Part shown: positions 10,001 to 19,729 of the stretch, piece by piece | Position numbering within the stretch: the first letter of the stretch is position 1 | How the letters are laid out: each line of letters starts with the position of its first letter | Source of the DNA: Ulva prolifera | Lineage: Eukaryota; Chlorophyta; Ulvophyceae; Ulvales; Ulvaceae | Length of the DNA: 64,000 bases | Assembly (NCBI GenBank): GCA_023078555.1 | Contig: CM041198.1 | Span: forward strand, 4,325,354-4,389,353 | Direction of reading: 5' to 3' | Position numbers and translations under genes: made by a program | The notes under the pieces: model-generated | The model's input: the letters and a program-made list of their open reading frames with translations, nothing else | Databases searched by the model: none | What the model was told of the DNA's origin: nothing

Positions 10001-12569
10001 GCGCCGTCTGCGTGACCAGCTTCACACCCCCCCTGGTCATGGTAGGGTTCCTGTCATGGAAATGACATTCCGGCAGGACAACCCTGACCCTAATCCTACT
10101 GCGTACTCTCCACGATTTGGACCTGGCTCCTCTGCGGAGATTATCCGACGTGACCCTGCTAGGGCAACGCCGGAAATAGCCAGAGCAGCTTTGCATCGCA
10201 CGCGTGCAATGTCCAGAGCTGCTGCTCACCCTGCCGTCCCTGCCCCCCCTCGTGTTCACGGCGAAGTGCATCATCCTGTCGCCACGCCCTCTCGCACCGC
10301 GCGGTATGTTGTCACGCGCAATGCTGTGTTGCACGACCCTGGTGTAGAAGTTGCGTTCCCCATTCCAATGTCTGTCAGTGCGTCTGATGACGACATGGAG
10401 GATCCGTCCGATGATGACAGTCGTGGCATCTATGACGACGATGACGAACAGCGCATGGACTACACCGTCTCAGATGATGAAAGAGCTGCGGCTCATCAGA
10501 ATCTGGAGGCTCAGCGGGTCCGCTCTGGGAGTAATTCGGCAGCGGCCTCAGCATCTGGCGCGGGGGCAGTTGCTCAGCCCTTGCGAGGAGCTGAGGCGCC
10601 GAGGCCCTTCTGGGAGGATGAGCCAGATGAGGTTGAGACCGGGTCCGAATTAGGGGGAGAGGATCCGGACCCCTCAGCCGCGGTTGGGGTTGATTTGCCT
10701 GACGAGGTGAGGGCCATTCCAGCTGCCTTACCTCGTATTAAAATCAATCCTCTTGTACGCAGACGCCTTGTTCCATTGGCTGCGGATGTAGCAGCTGTAC
10801 AAATGCATGAGCCTGCGGGCTCTGACATTGCTAGTAGTGAAACATTTGTAGCTGCTATTGATGTTTCAGCTTGCGATCAGGACACATCAGCCGCGGCTGA
10901 CTGTGGAGTGTCCTGTGCAGGCCTGAAGCCTCAGCATGTGGACTCTGGTGAGCAGCAGAATGCTCAGCGTCGTGGGTCGCGCAGAGCAGCTGCCGCCAGG
11001 AAGCAGAAGGCCTCCGACCCTGATATGCCTTCTTTGAAGGAAGCGCTCGCGAGTGCTGACAGGGATGCATGGCTGCGTGCCATGCAGGAGGAGGTAGATG
11101 CACTGGGTGAGCACGGAACCTTCGGGTTGTGCTATCTGCCTGCGGGCAAACGGGCTATCTCGGGCAAATGGGTGCTCAAGATCAAGCGTGGGCCTGCTGG
11201 CGAGGTTCAGCGGTATAAGGCACGATATGTAGCTCGTGGTTTTTCTCAGGTAGAAGGTATAGACTTTTTTGAGACTTGGTCTCCTGTCGGTAGTTATGCG
11301 ACACTGCGTGTGTTGCTGTCAGTTGCTGCTCAAGAAGACTTAGAAATTAGGCACATAGACATTCAGTGCGCTTTTCTGAATGGTGAGCTAGAAGAAGAAG
11401 TGTTCGTTGAACAGCCCCCGTTCTTCACTGACGGGACAGCACGTGTCTGGAGATTGCATAAAACCCTGTATGGCCTGAAGCAAGCTGCTCGCGAGTGGCA
11501 TAAAGCTTTAATAAAGGTCTTAGCTGAGATGGGATTTGTGTGCGCACAAAGTGATCCCGGACTGTATGTCAGAACATCTGGTCGCTGCTTTATTTTCTTA
11601 TGGGTCGATGACTTGTTCATATTTAGTAGCTCTGCGGGGTTACAAGAACTTGTCGACATCATTCTCACAAAATTTGAGGGCAGAGATTTAGGTGAACTTG
11701 CATGGGCACTTGGCACAGAGATCATGCGTGATCGCAAGGCCAAAACAATCATCATGACACAACGAAACAAAATTCGAAACTTGCTTGAAAAGTACAGTAT
11801 GTCTGACAATCGCAAGTCTCCCACTCCCTTAGTGCCGCGGCAACAACTAAGGAGTGCGAAAGAGCATCCTGACCTGGAAAAAGCCAGTGCTGCTGAGCAT
11901 TCCAGGTTCATGAGTGCTGTAGGAAGTATCCAGTATATTGCAGGAGTGACACGACCTGACCTGAGCTATGTGGCACATGCCCTGGCCCGGCACATGTCTA
12001 GTAGTTTGAAGGAACATTGGTCTGCCGTGCAACATGTTCTGAGATACCTGCAGTCCACAAAGAACTTAGGAATAAAATTTGTAGGCTCTGAGGGACACGG
12101 GTGTTTGATAGAGGCTTATTCAGATGCAGATTTTGCGAACTCTGCTGATCTGAAAAGCGTGCCTGGTATGGTTATTCGGGTGCATGGGAACTGTGTTCTC
12201 TGGCGTTCGAAGAAGCAGAGTATAGTGGCTGGGGATACAACAGAGGCTGAACTCATCGCGATGAGTGCAACAGCCAACGAGTTGATGTGGGTGAAGCAGT
12301 TGCTTCTCGATTTGAAACTCGTCCCACATCAGCCGACTCTGTGGGGTGACAATAAGAGTGCCAATATCTTGGCTGTGAATGCTGTGTCCACTGACAGATC
12401 CAAGCACATTCGTGTGCGGCACTTGCGAGTGCGAGAATATGTGCAGATGGATGAACTTAAGGTAGCATGGGTAGGCACTGTTGATCAGTTAGCGGATGTG
12501 TTTACTAAAGTGCTGCCCGGACCTGCCTTGCAAGAAGTTCGTAATAAACTCCAGCTAGTGGAGACTTAG
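7017..12569 (+). CDS. Copia Gag-Pol polyprotein (1850 aa)
   Basis: One uninterrupted frame encodes all functions. Gag occupies residues 1 to about 320, with a CX2CX4HX4C zinc knuckle (CFFCKKKGHLRANC) near 321. An aspartic protease motif VDSGSD follows near 366. The integrase zinc-binding region (HLSFHQ...CHGCRIGK) is at about 563-605, and its core includes HTDKGGEF near 699. Reverse transcriptase has YKARYVARGFSQ near 1399 and the active-site box WVDDL near 1527. RNase H has SDADFAN near 1702. The order PR-IN-RT-RH defines Ty1/copia. Unusual parts are a basic, coiled-coil-like insert at about 806-840 within the integrase C-terminal region and a long acidic linker at about 1122-1150 before RT. 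The methionine at 7017 matches the gag start of the related copies. Confidence 0.93.
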   Translation: MSLSNANSNANSPREERRDDADQQPLVDRDADQQLPDGEQPAGMLLRGGRIVRPRPSSHTGQSSQQVPFSSHVVNDPGHTESLISLETLTEALRASRGRSEPDLTKGPEWNHKTESFVAYEQKVFLWLGQFELDHLLQHAPSADEQRVHARARTQVLMSLPDADRTTVYRMSHLCEAWSYLTAKYRPSTEAEIHRLWSRFNSLSQNNKDVATYCGDVMSVYTQLEALGADVGQRWLRLKLLEVGEEFNAVRGEVLHSSPHVIISRLTEHADLLKQQRSLQARSGAPAGKPGHGWRKQHRGDGPVVAALAAGQAPREETRTCFFCKKKGHLRANCPQRKQAAARDVCTIEMPAKYPQPDASMPWNIIVDSGSDMHIVGNREMFTEYGPCQKVANLAGPGQLSIMGRGTIQVNLGAYVDKHGNKHPLDVEIPGVYYAPECPYNLLSTMGLRHEQMFLDTRRNVLYVPGVGDMATDVEDDAKYQELDVDGHPVFAFKMAVETKPILVGAPVNRGVVWSNQSSPTSVVEDQQQWHHVAVAAIDLQRPNAGGAEVPHDAYWLEPAFLAHLSFHQSNWVLKRMQSNSEFYGHLNLDVDSEPLGNRCHGCRIGKVPAGKFSANDRELMGQAKWPGEQLHADLAGPVSPVGIGGVKYVLFVMCAFTRYTFVVGLRKKSEAAAMISYIIERIRVNVVKPGEPGVRILHTDKGGEFMVAALKLYLQRRGITHRLTPTAAHRCNGMIERRIGVAFESLRAVLLASGLPLFLRIECLASVVHGHNLTPSSALYHDKLASILKGLKAQHAVNASADVDEAEKSLGKGKRMKKAERDKLRDEEKRKYKLLATTELDEFLVRSCDKDIIPYMAFFRDTSVEVFQDLLRQQRPWGVEVYAYPRDDKLRKLSPRGVPAYWVGAGLGPSMQRVYAQDVPGGRVFVVRQVMCTADQMIRHVRKYDASAVVDKREPKEFANSYTVAFEGDDEGERVTDADVPPFAAEHTYDGGVLRRLRDQLHTPPGHGRVPVMEMTFRQDNPDPNPTAYSPRFGPGSSAEIIRRDPARATPEIARAALHRTRAMSRAAAHPAVPAPPRVHGEVHHPVATPSRTARYVVTRNAVLHDPGVEVAFPIPMSVSASDDDMEDPSDDDSRGIYDDDDEQRMDYTVSDDERAAAHQNLEAQRVRSGSNSAAASASGAGAVAQPLRGAEAPRPFWEDEPDEVETGSELGGEDPDPSAAVGVDLPDEVRAIPAALPRIKINPLVRRRLVPLAADVAAVQMHEPAGSDIASSETFVAAIDVSACDQDTSAAADCGVSCAGLKPQHVDSGEQQNAQRRGSRRAAAARKQKASDPDMPSLKEALASADRDAWLRAMQEEVDALGEHGTFGLCYLPAGKRAISGKWVLKIKRGPAGEVQRYKARYVARGFSQVEGIDFFETWSPVGSYATLRVLLSVAAQEDLEIRHIDIQCAFLNGELEEEVFVEQPPFFTDGTARVWRLHKTLYGLKQAAREWHKALIKVLAEMGFVCAQSDPGLYVRTSGRCFIFLWVDDLFIFSSSAGLQELVDIILTKFEGRDLGELAWALGTEIMRDRKAKTIIMTQRNKIRNLLEKYSMSDNRKSPTPLVPRQQLRSAKEHPDLEKASAAEHSRFMSAVGSIQYIAGVTRPDLSYVAHALARHMSSSLKEHWSAVQHVLRYLQSTKNLGIKFVGSEGHGCLIEAYSDADFANSADLKSVPGMVIRVHGNCVLWRSKKQSIVAGDTTEAELIAMSATANELMWVKQLLLDLKLVPHQPTLWGDNKSANILAVNAVSTDRSKHIRVRHLRVREYVQMDELKVAWVGTVDQLADVFTKVLPGPALQEVRNKLQLVET

Positions 12570-12570
12570 C

Positions 12571-12586
12571 AGGGTTTATGGGGGAG
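12571..12586 (+). promoter_or_regulatory. Polypurine tract of element A
   Basis: AGGGTTTATGGGGGAG abuts the 3' LTR and serves plus-strand priming in this family. The same tract precedes the LTR at 29344. Confidence 0.8.
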
Positions 12587-12934
12587 TGTCACAATGCATG
12601 AGACTGCGGGCAGCAGTGTGGTGACAAGTGCACCCATGCACGGACGATCCGCGGATCCAGTGCAGGGGTAAGCCGCCAGCCGAGATTGTCTCGATGTAGT
12701 GAGAGAGATCCCGCGAGGGTTTCCCGCCGTAGCCTTGAGTGTTCAGTGTGCATATAAGCTCGTGCACACTGAGATCTGTAACCATTCTCTTTACTGTTTC
12801 ACGGTATTAGCACTCTCCTTTCAGCATCTCTCGGTTCTACCTCTGTGCGCAGCAGGTACGAGATGCTGGCTGTCCTGACCTGACTTGAACGAGGACTGCG
12901 CGTCCGCCCTGCACATATGATAGCTTTTCTAACA
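12587..12934 (+). repeat. Element A 3' LTR
   Basis: 348 bp, differing from the 5' LTR at two positions near its start. Followed by the GTGAC duplication. Confidence 0.92.
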
Positions 12935-12939
12935 GTGAC

Positions 12940-13248
12940 AGGTGCACCCATGCACGGATGATCCGCGGATCACGTGTAGGGGTAAGCGGCCAGCGGGATT
13001 GTCCCGGAGTAGTGAGGGAGATCCTGCGACGATCTCCCGCCGTGATCTTGACTATTCAGTGTGCATATATTGCTGTGCACACAGAGAGCTGTAAACATTA
13101 TTCTCACTGTTTCACGGTACTAGCTGTATCCTGTCTCCTTTTAGCTTCTCTCTGGTTCTACCTTTGTGCGCAGTAGGTATGAGATGCTGCCCTCCTGACC
13201 TGACATAAGACTGCGTGTCTGACCTGTGAATAGATAGCCTTTCTGACA
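12940..13248 (+). repeat. Element B 5' LTR, remainder
   Basis: Continues from 6363 after the element A insertion. It ends CTTTCTGACA and is followed at 13249 by the primer site TGGTATCGGTGATG. Confidence 0.85.
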
Positions 13249-13552
13249 TGGTATCGGTGATGTTTGCGTTATGTCTTTTACGGTCTTGTTCAGGAAGCCG
13301 TCGGCCAAAGTCTGTGCGCAGACAAGGCGGGCATTCCACTGTTCTGCCGGCGCTCAGACCGCGGTCATAGGCGCAGGCATCATTAAGCTGTCTTGTAGCA
13401 CATTGTTATTGATACAATTCGAGGAGCTTGTTTATAATGATCAGCGCTGGGAAAAGCGAATGCTTTCGCTTATTTTCTCAACCTATAGGCTTGCGAGCCA
13501 TCCCATTGGTTAGTTTCTGCGTGCGACAAACCACCGTCCGCCCTACTGCAGG

Positions 13553-16500
13553 ATGTCTAACTCTGATCTCTCTAACGCCAACTCTCCACGCAAGGAGAGG
13601 CAAGACGAGGCTGACCAGCAAGCAATCGTCGACAGGGACGCTGACCAGCAGCTCCCGGAAGGAGAACAGCCCGCGGGCATGTTGCTTCGTGGCGGACGAG
13701 TTATCCGACCACGTCCCTATTCCCAGACTGGGCAGAGCAGCCAGCAGGTGCCTTTTTCCTCTCATGTTGTGAACGATCATGGTCACACTGAGTCTTTCAT
13801 CACACTCGAGACGTTGACCGAAGCGCTGCGTGCATCTCGGGGACGTAACGAGCCTGATTTATCGAAAGGAAAACTCCCTGAATGGAATTTTAAGACCGAA
13901 AGCTTTGTTGCGTACGAGCAGAAAGTCTTTTTGTGTGGTTAGGTCAATTCGGGCTAGACCATCTGTTGCAGCACGCACCGTCCGCGGACGAACAGCGTGT
14001 CCACGCTAGAGCAAGGATTAAGTCCTTATGTCTTTGCCTGACGCAGATAGGACCACTGTCTATCGCATGTCACATCTGTGTGAAGCATGGGCCTACCTGA
14101 CTGCAAAGAATAGGCCTAGCACTGAAGCCGAGATCCACAAACTGTGGAGTCGTTTCAACTCTTTGTCACAGAGAAATAGAGATGTTGGGTCCTACTTTGG
14201 TGAAGTGATGAGTGTGTACACTCAATTGGAGGCACGAGGTGCCGATGTGGGCCAGCGATGGCTTCGTTTAAAACTTTTAGAAGTGGGGGACGAGTTCAAC
14301 GCTGTGCGCGGCGAAGTCCAACACTCCTCCCCTCATGTTATCATTGCACGTTTGACTCAGCATGCTGATTAGCTCAAGCAGCAGCGGCTGCGGGCTAGGT
14401 CTGGGGCGCCCGCGGGCAAAGCAGGCCAAGGCTGGCGCAATCAGCAGCGAGGCGACGGTCCTGCAGTTGCCACGCTCGACGCTGGCAAGGCTCCTCGCGA
14501 GGAGACCAGGACCTGCTTCTTCTGCAAGAAGAAGCGACACTTAGGTGTGAACTGCCCCCAGCGCAAACAGGTCGCGGCCAAAGATGTTTGCGCTGTAGAA
14601 CTGCCTGAAGAATTCCCGGATCACGATGCGTTGGCACCGTGGAATTTCATCATAGCGGTTCTGACATACACATTGTGGGCAATCGCGACATGTTTACCGA
14701 GTATGGTCCGTGCCAGAGGACTGCCAATCCCGCGGGACCAGGCAAGATCCCCATTATGGGCAGGAGAACCATTCAGGTGAACCTGGGCACCTATGTGGAT
14801 GAGCATGGGAATAAGCATCCTCTGGATGTGGAAATCCCGGGTGTGTACTATGCCCCTGAGTGTCCATACAAAATACTGAGTACTATGGGTCTTCGTCATG
14901 AGCAGATGTACTTAGACACGCGTAGAAGTGTGTTGTATGTCCCCGGTTTCGGAGATATGGCTGCTGGTATTGAGGATGCGTCCAAATACCAGGAGCTGGA
15001 CGAGGATAAATGTCGTGTCTTTGCTTTCAAAATGAGTTCCATCAAGAAGCCTGTTCTTGAGGGTCATCCTTTCAAAAGGGGAGCGGTCTGGTCTGACCAG
15101 AGCAGTCCGACCTCTGTTGTGGAGGACCAACAGCAGTGGTGTCATGTGGCCGCTGCGGCGATTGACCTGAAGCGCCCCAATGCTGGAGGAGCTGAGGTCC
15201 CACATGATGCTTACTTGCTGGAACCTGCATTCCTAGCTCATTTGTTGTTTCATCAGTCGATGTGGGTCTTAAAGCGGATGCAGTCAAACAGTGAATTTTA
15301 TGGTGACTTGAATTTGGAAGTTGACACCGAGCCAATGAGGAATCGTTGCCACATCTGCAGAATTGGCAAAGTGCCTGCGGGCAGAATCTCAGCCAATAAT
15401 CGTGAGCTCTTAGGCTAGGCGAAATACCCTGGCGAGCAATTGCATGCTGATTTGGCTGGTCCCATCACTCCAGTTGGGATCGGCGGTGTGAAATATGTTT
15501 TGATTGTGATGTGCGCCTTCACCCGTTATACTTTCATTGTCGGTTTGCGTAAAAAGAGTGAGGCTGCGGCCATGATCTCTTACATCATTGAGCGCATTCG
15601 GGTGAATGTGGTGAAGCCAAGTGAACCGGGTGTGCGCATCCTTCACACCGACAAGGGGGAGAGTTCATGGTTGAGGCCTTAAAGCTCTACCTCCAGCGTC
15701 GTGGCATCACTCACCGCACCACCCCCACAGTTGATCATCGCTGTAATGGCATGATCGAGCGGAGGATCGGTATTGCCTTTGAGGCAGTCCGAGCTGAACT
15801 GCTTGCGAGCGGTCTCCCTCTGTTCCTGTGGATTGAATGCCTTGCCAGTTTCATCCATGGTCACAATCTCACGCCGTGCTCGGCGTTGTACCATGACAAA
15901 CTGGCAATAATGATGAAGGCCCAGAATGCTCAGCGTGATGCCAATACAGCTGCGGATGTACAGCAGGCTGAGCGGGCTAATAAGCGCATGAAAAAGGCCA
16001 AACGTGACAAGTTGCGGGAGGAGGAGAAGCGCAAGTGGGAGTTGCTCACTATGACAGATTTGGACGAGTTTTTTACCAGGGCTTGTGACAGGGACATTAT
16101 TCCCTACATGGCTTTTTTCAGAGACACCTCCGTTGAGGTGTTCCATGATTTGGTGAAGCAGCAGCGCCCGTGGGGGGTTGAGGTGTATGCGTAACCTAGG
16201 GATGATAAGCTGCGGAAGTTGTCCGCGCGGGGTATGGTCGCATATCGGGTTGGTGCTGGGCTGGGGCCCAACATGCAGAGTGTGTACGCCCAGGATGTTC
16301 CTGGGGGTAGGGTTGTGGTGGTGCGGCAGATCATGTGCACCACGGATCAGATGATCCGACACGTACGTAAGTACGATGCGTCCGTTGTTGTGGACAAGAG
16401 AGAACCTGCACAGTTTGCGAACTCCCTACAGGTTGTCTTTGAGGGTGATGACGAGGGTGTCTGCGTGACTGACAGTGATGTCCCCTCGTTTGTGACTGAC

Positions 16501-19075
16501 TCCACACATGATGGGGGAGTGCTGCGACGTCTGCGTGAATTCTCGCACGCCCCCTGTTGTGCGATAAACAAAGGACTCGTTGTTTCAGGTGAGCCCCAGT
16601 GGTTAGAGCATGTCGTGTGTACTCTAGAGGTCACCGGTTCAATTCTTACTTTCATTTCTGCCGCGCGACTTTACGCGACGGCAAGGTACGCTCCCCTCAA
16701 CGTTATCATGCACAGCCAGCATGCTTATCAGCTCAGGCACGCGCATTAACCTCGATGCACACTCGATGAGACTACCCAGCGTCTTGACACCCCCCAGGTC
16801 ATGGTAGGGACCCTGTCATGGACATGACGTTCAGACAAGTGTCACTGCTTGATGAGGCAGTGTACTCTCCGCGTTTCGGCGCGAGCTCCTCTGTTGAGGT
16901 GCTCCGGTGTGACCCTGTGCGGGACACACCGGAGGTGGCCAGGCACACCATGCATCGCACGCGTGCGATTGCTCGTGCAGCTGCCCACCCTGACGTTGCA
17001 GTCCCCCCTCGGGTCCCACGCCAGGCGCGCCTATCTGGGGCCCCTCCAGCACGAACTGTCGAATATGTGGTGACTCGCAACGTGCAGCTCCATGACCTTG
17101 GCATCAAAGCTGCATTTGTGCTGCCCATGCCTCCGCCGTCATCTGATGATCCGATGGACGAAGATGGTGATGACGACGGCCCTGGCATATATAGCGAGGA
17201 CGATGCAGATGAGATTCATGAGTACACCATCAGCGATGATGAACGGGCTGCTGCTCATCAGAATCGCGAGGCTCAGCGGGTCCGATCGGGGAGTAATTCG
17301 GCTGCGGCCTCAGCATCTGGCGCGGGAGCAGTAGCTAAGCCCCTGCGAGGGGCTGAGGGGCTGAGACCCTCTTGGGAGGATGAGCCAGATGTAATTGAGA
17401 TGGATTCCTGATCCGAATTAGCGGGAGAGATTCAGGCTGCCCCCTCTGCCGCTGTTGGGGTTGATTTGCCTGATGAGGTAAGAGCCATTCCTGCTGCTCC
17501 TCCCCGCATTTAATTCAATCCTCTTGTACGCAGACGCCTTGTTCCTTTGGCTGTGGATGTAGCTGCTGTGCATGAGCCCGCGGGCGCTGATCTTGCTAGT
17601 AGTGAAACAGTAGTAGCTGACATCAAGTCTCCAGGCTGCAATGAGGACACATCAGCCGCGGCTGACTGTGGAGTGTCCGGTGCAAGCCTGAAGCATCAGC
17701 ATGGGGAGTCTGGTGAGCAGCAGAGTGCTCAGCGTCGTGGGTCGCGCAGAGCAGCTGCCGCCAGGAAGCAGAAGCCTTCCGAACCTGATCTGCCTTCTAT
17801 GAAGGAGGGACTCGCGGGTCCAGACAGGGATTGGCTGCGTGCCATGCATGAGGAGGTGGAAGCACTGGGTGAGCACGGGACTTTTATGTTGTGCTATCTG
17901 CCTGCGGGTAAGAAAGGTATCTCGGTCAAGTGGGTGTTCAAGATCAAGCGCGGACCTGCTGGTGAGATTCAGCGTTACAAGGCACGATATGTAGCTCGTG
18001 GTTTTTCCTCAGGTAGAAGGGGTTGATTTCCTTGAGCCTTGGTCCCCTGTCGGTAGTTATGCGACTCTGCGTGTGTTGCTGTCTATTTCTGCTCAGGAGG
18101 ATCTGGAGATTAGGCATATAGATATACAATGTGCTTTCCTAAACGGTGACCTGGAGGAAGAGGTTTTCGTTGAACAGCCCCCATACTTCACAGACGGGAC
18201 AGCACGTGTATGGAAACTGCACAAAACACTGTATGGCTTGAAGCAAGCCGCTCGCGAGTGGCATAAAGCTTTAGTAAAGGTCTTGGCTGGGATTTGTGTG
18301 CGCACAAAGTGATCCTGGACTGTATGTCAGAAACCGGTCGATGCTTTGTTTTTCTGTGGGTAGATGACTTGTTCATTTTCAGTTGCTCTGCGGGGCTGCA
18401 AGAAAATATCAGTGTCATTCTCACGAAATTTGAAGGCAGAGACCTAGGTGACCTGTCTTGGGCACTTGGCACTGAGATCACGCGCGATCGAAAGGCCAAA
18501 AAAAATCACAATGACACAACGTAACAAAATCCAGAATTTGCTGGACAAGTACAGTATGTCCGACTGTCGTAAATCTCCCACTCCCTTAGTGCCGCGGCAA
18601 CAGCTAAGGAGTGTGAAAGAGCATCCTAACCTGGAGAAAGCCAGTGCTGCTGAGCATTCCAGGTTCATGAGTGCTGTAGGGAGCATCCAGTATATTGCAG
18701 AAGTGACACGACCTAACCTGAGCTATGTGGCACATGCCCTGGCCCGGCACATGTCTAGTAGTCTGAAGGAACATTGGTCTGCCGTGCAACATGTTCTGAG
18801 ATACCTGCAGTCCACGAAGAATTTAGGAATAAAATTTGTAGGCTCGGAGGGACATGGGTGTTTACTAGAGGCCTTTTCAGATGCAGACTTTGCGAATTCT
18901 GCAGATCAAAAGAGTGTGTCTGGTATGATTGTTCGGGTGTATGGGAACTGTGTTCTCTGGCGTTTGAAGAAGCAGAGTATAGTGGCTGGGGATACAACAG
19001 AGGCTGAGCTCATTGCGATGAGTGCGACAGCCAACGAGCTCATGTGGATGAAGCAGTTGCTTCTCGATGTGAAGC
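13553..19075 (+). pseudogene. Element B gag-pol (fossil)
   Basis: Recognisable in order are gag (from 13553), the protease region, integrase (HTDKGE and RIGIAFE stretches), reverse transcriptase (YKARYVARGF, WVDDL) and RNase H (SDADFAN). All are close relatives of element A. The fossil stops where the LTR of element C begins at 19076. A SINE lies within the integrase-RT linker region. It is broken in roughly ten places and cannot make a full polyprotein. Confidence 0.85.
16555..16789 (+). mobile_element. tRNA-derived SINE-like insertion in element B
   Basis: Related copies read continuously through a C-run here (compare 26780-26795), whereas B carries about 235 bp of extra sequence. The insert contains an A-box-like GTGGTTAGAGCAT and, about 40 bp further on, a B-box-like GGTTCAATTCT, the paired internal promoter elements of RNA polymerase III. 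C-runs on both sides (16550-16554 and 16790-16795) are the probable target duplication. No other full copy was noticed in the window. It could be a tRNA-related pseudogene insertion rather than an active SINE family. Confidence 0.6.
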
Positions 19076-19423
19076 TGTCACAATGCATGCACCTGCGGGC
19101 AGCAGCGTGGTGACAGGTGCACCCATGCACGGATGATCCGCGGATCATGTGTAGGGGTAAGCCGCCAGCGGGATTGTCCCAGAGTAGTGAGGGAGATCCT
19201 GCGAGGATCTCCCGCCGTAATCTTGCCTATTCAGTGTGCATATATGGCTGTGCACACACAGAGCTGTAACCTTTTTCTCACTGTTTCACGGTACTAGTCG
19301 TATCTTGTCTCCTCCTCAGCATCTCTCTGGTTCTACCTCTGTGCGCAGCAGGTATGAGATGCTGGCCTCCTGACTTGACATAAGACTGCGTGTCTGACCT
19401 GACGAAGGATAGCCTTTCTGACA
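19076..19423 (+). repeat. Element C 5' LTR
   Basis: 348 bp, TGTCACAATGCATGCACC to CTTTCTGACA, followed by primer site TGGTATCGGTGA at 19424. It joins B's RNase H coding sequence directly at GTGAAGC with no purine tract before it, so it is an inserted 5' LTR and not the end of B. Confidence 0.88.
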
Positions 19424-19729
19424 TGGTATCGGTGAACGTTTGCGCTATGTCTTTTATGGTCTTGTTCAGGAAGCCGTTGGCCAAAGTCTGTGCGCAGACA
19501 CGGCGGGCATTCCACTGTTCTGCCGGCGCTCAGACCGCGGTCATAAGCGCAGGCATCATTAGGCGATCTCGTAGCACATTGTTATTAGATACAATTCGAG
19601 ACGCTTGCTTTAATGATCGGCGCTGGGAAAAGCGAATGCGTTCGTTTATTTTCTCAACCTGTAGGCTTGCGAGCCATCCCATGGTTTAGTTTGCTGCGCG
19701 CGACAAACCACCCTCCGTCCTACTGCAGG

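Larger units (their letters stand above)
6364..12934 (+). mobile_element. Ty1/copia element A, complete and looks whole
   Basis: It consists of a 348 bp 5' LTR (6364-6711), primer site, single long reading frame, purine tract and 348 bp 3' LTR (12587-12934). It is flanked by the 5 bp duplication GTGAC (6359-6363 and 12935-12939), which lies inside element B's 5' LTR. By eye the two LTRs differ at only 2 of 348 positions, so this is a very recent insertion and the youngest layer of the nest. Confidence 0.93.

Noticed and set aside
7793-10334. Long antisense frames opposite the element A polyprotein
   Set aside because: They mirror codon periodicity of the sense frame and have no domain of their own.
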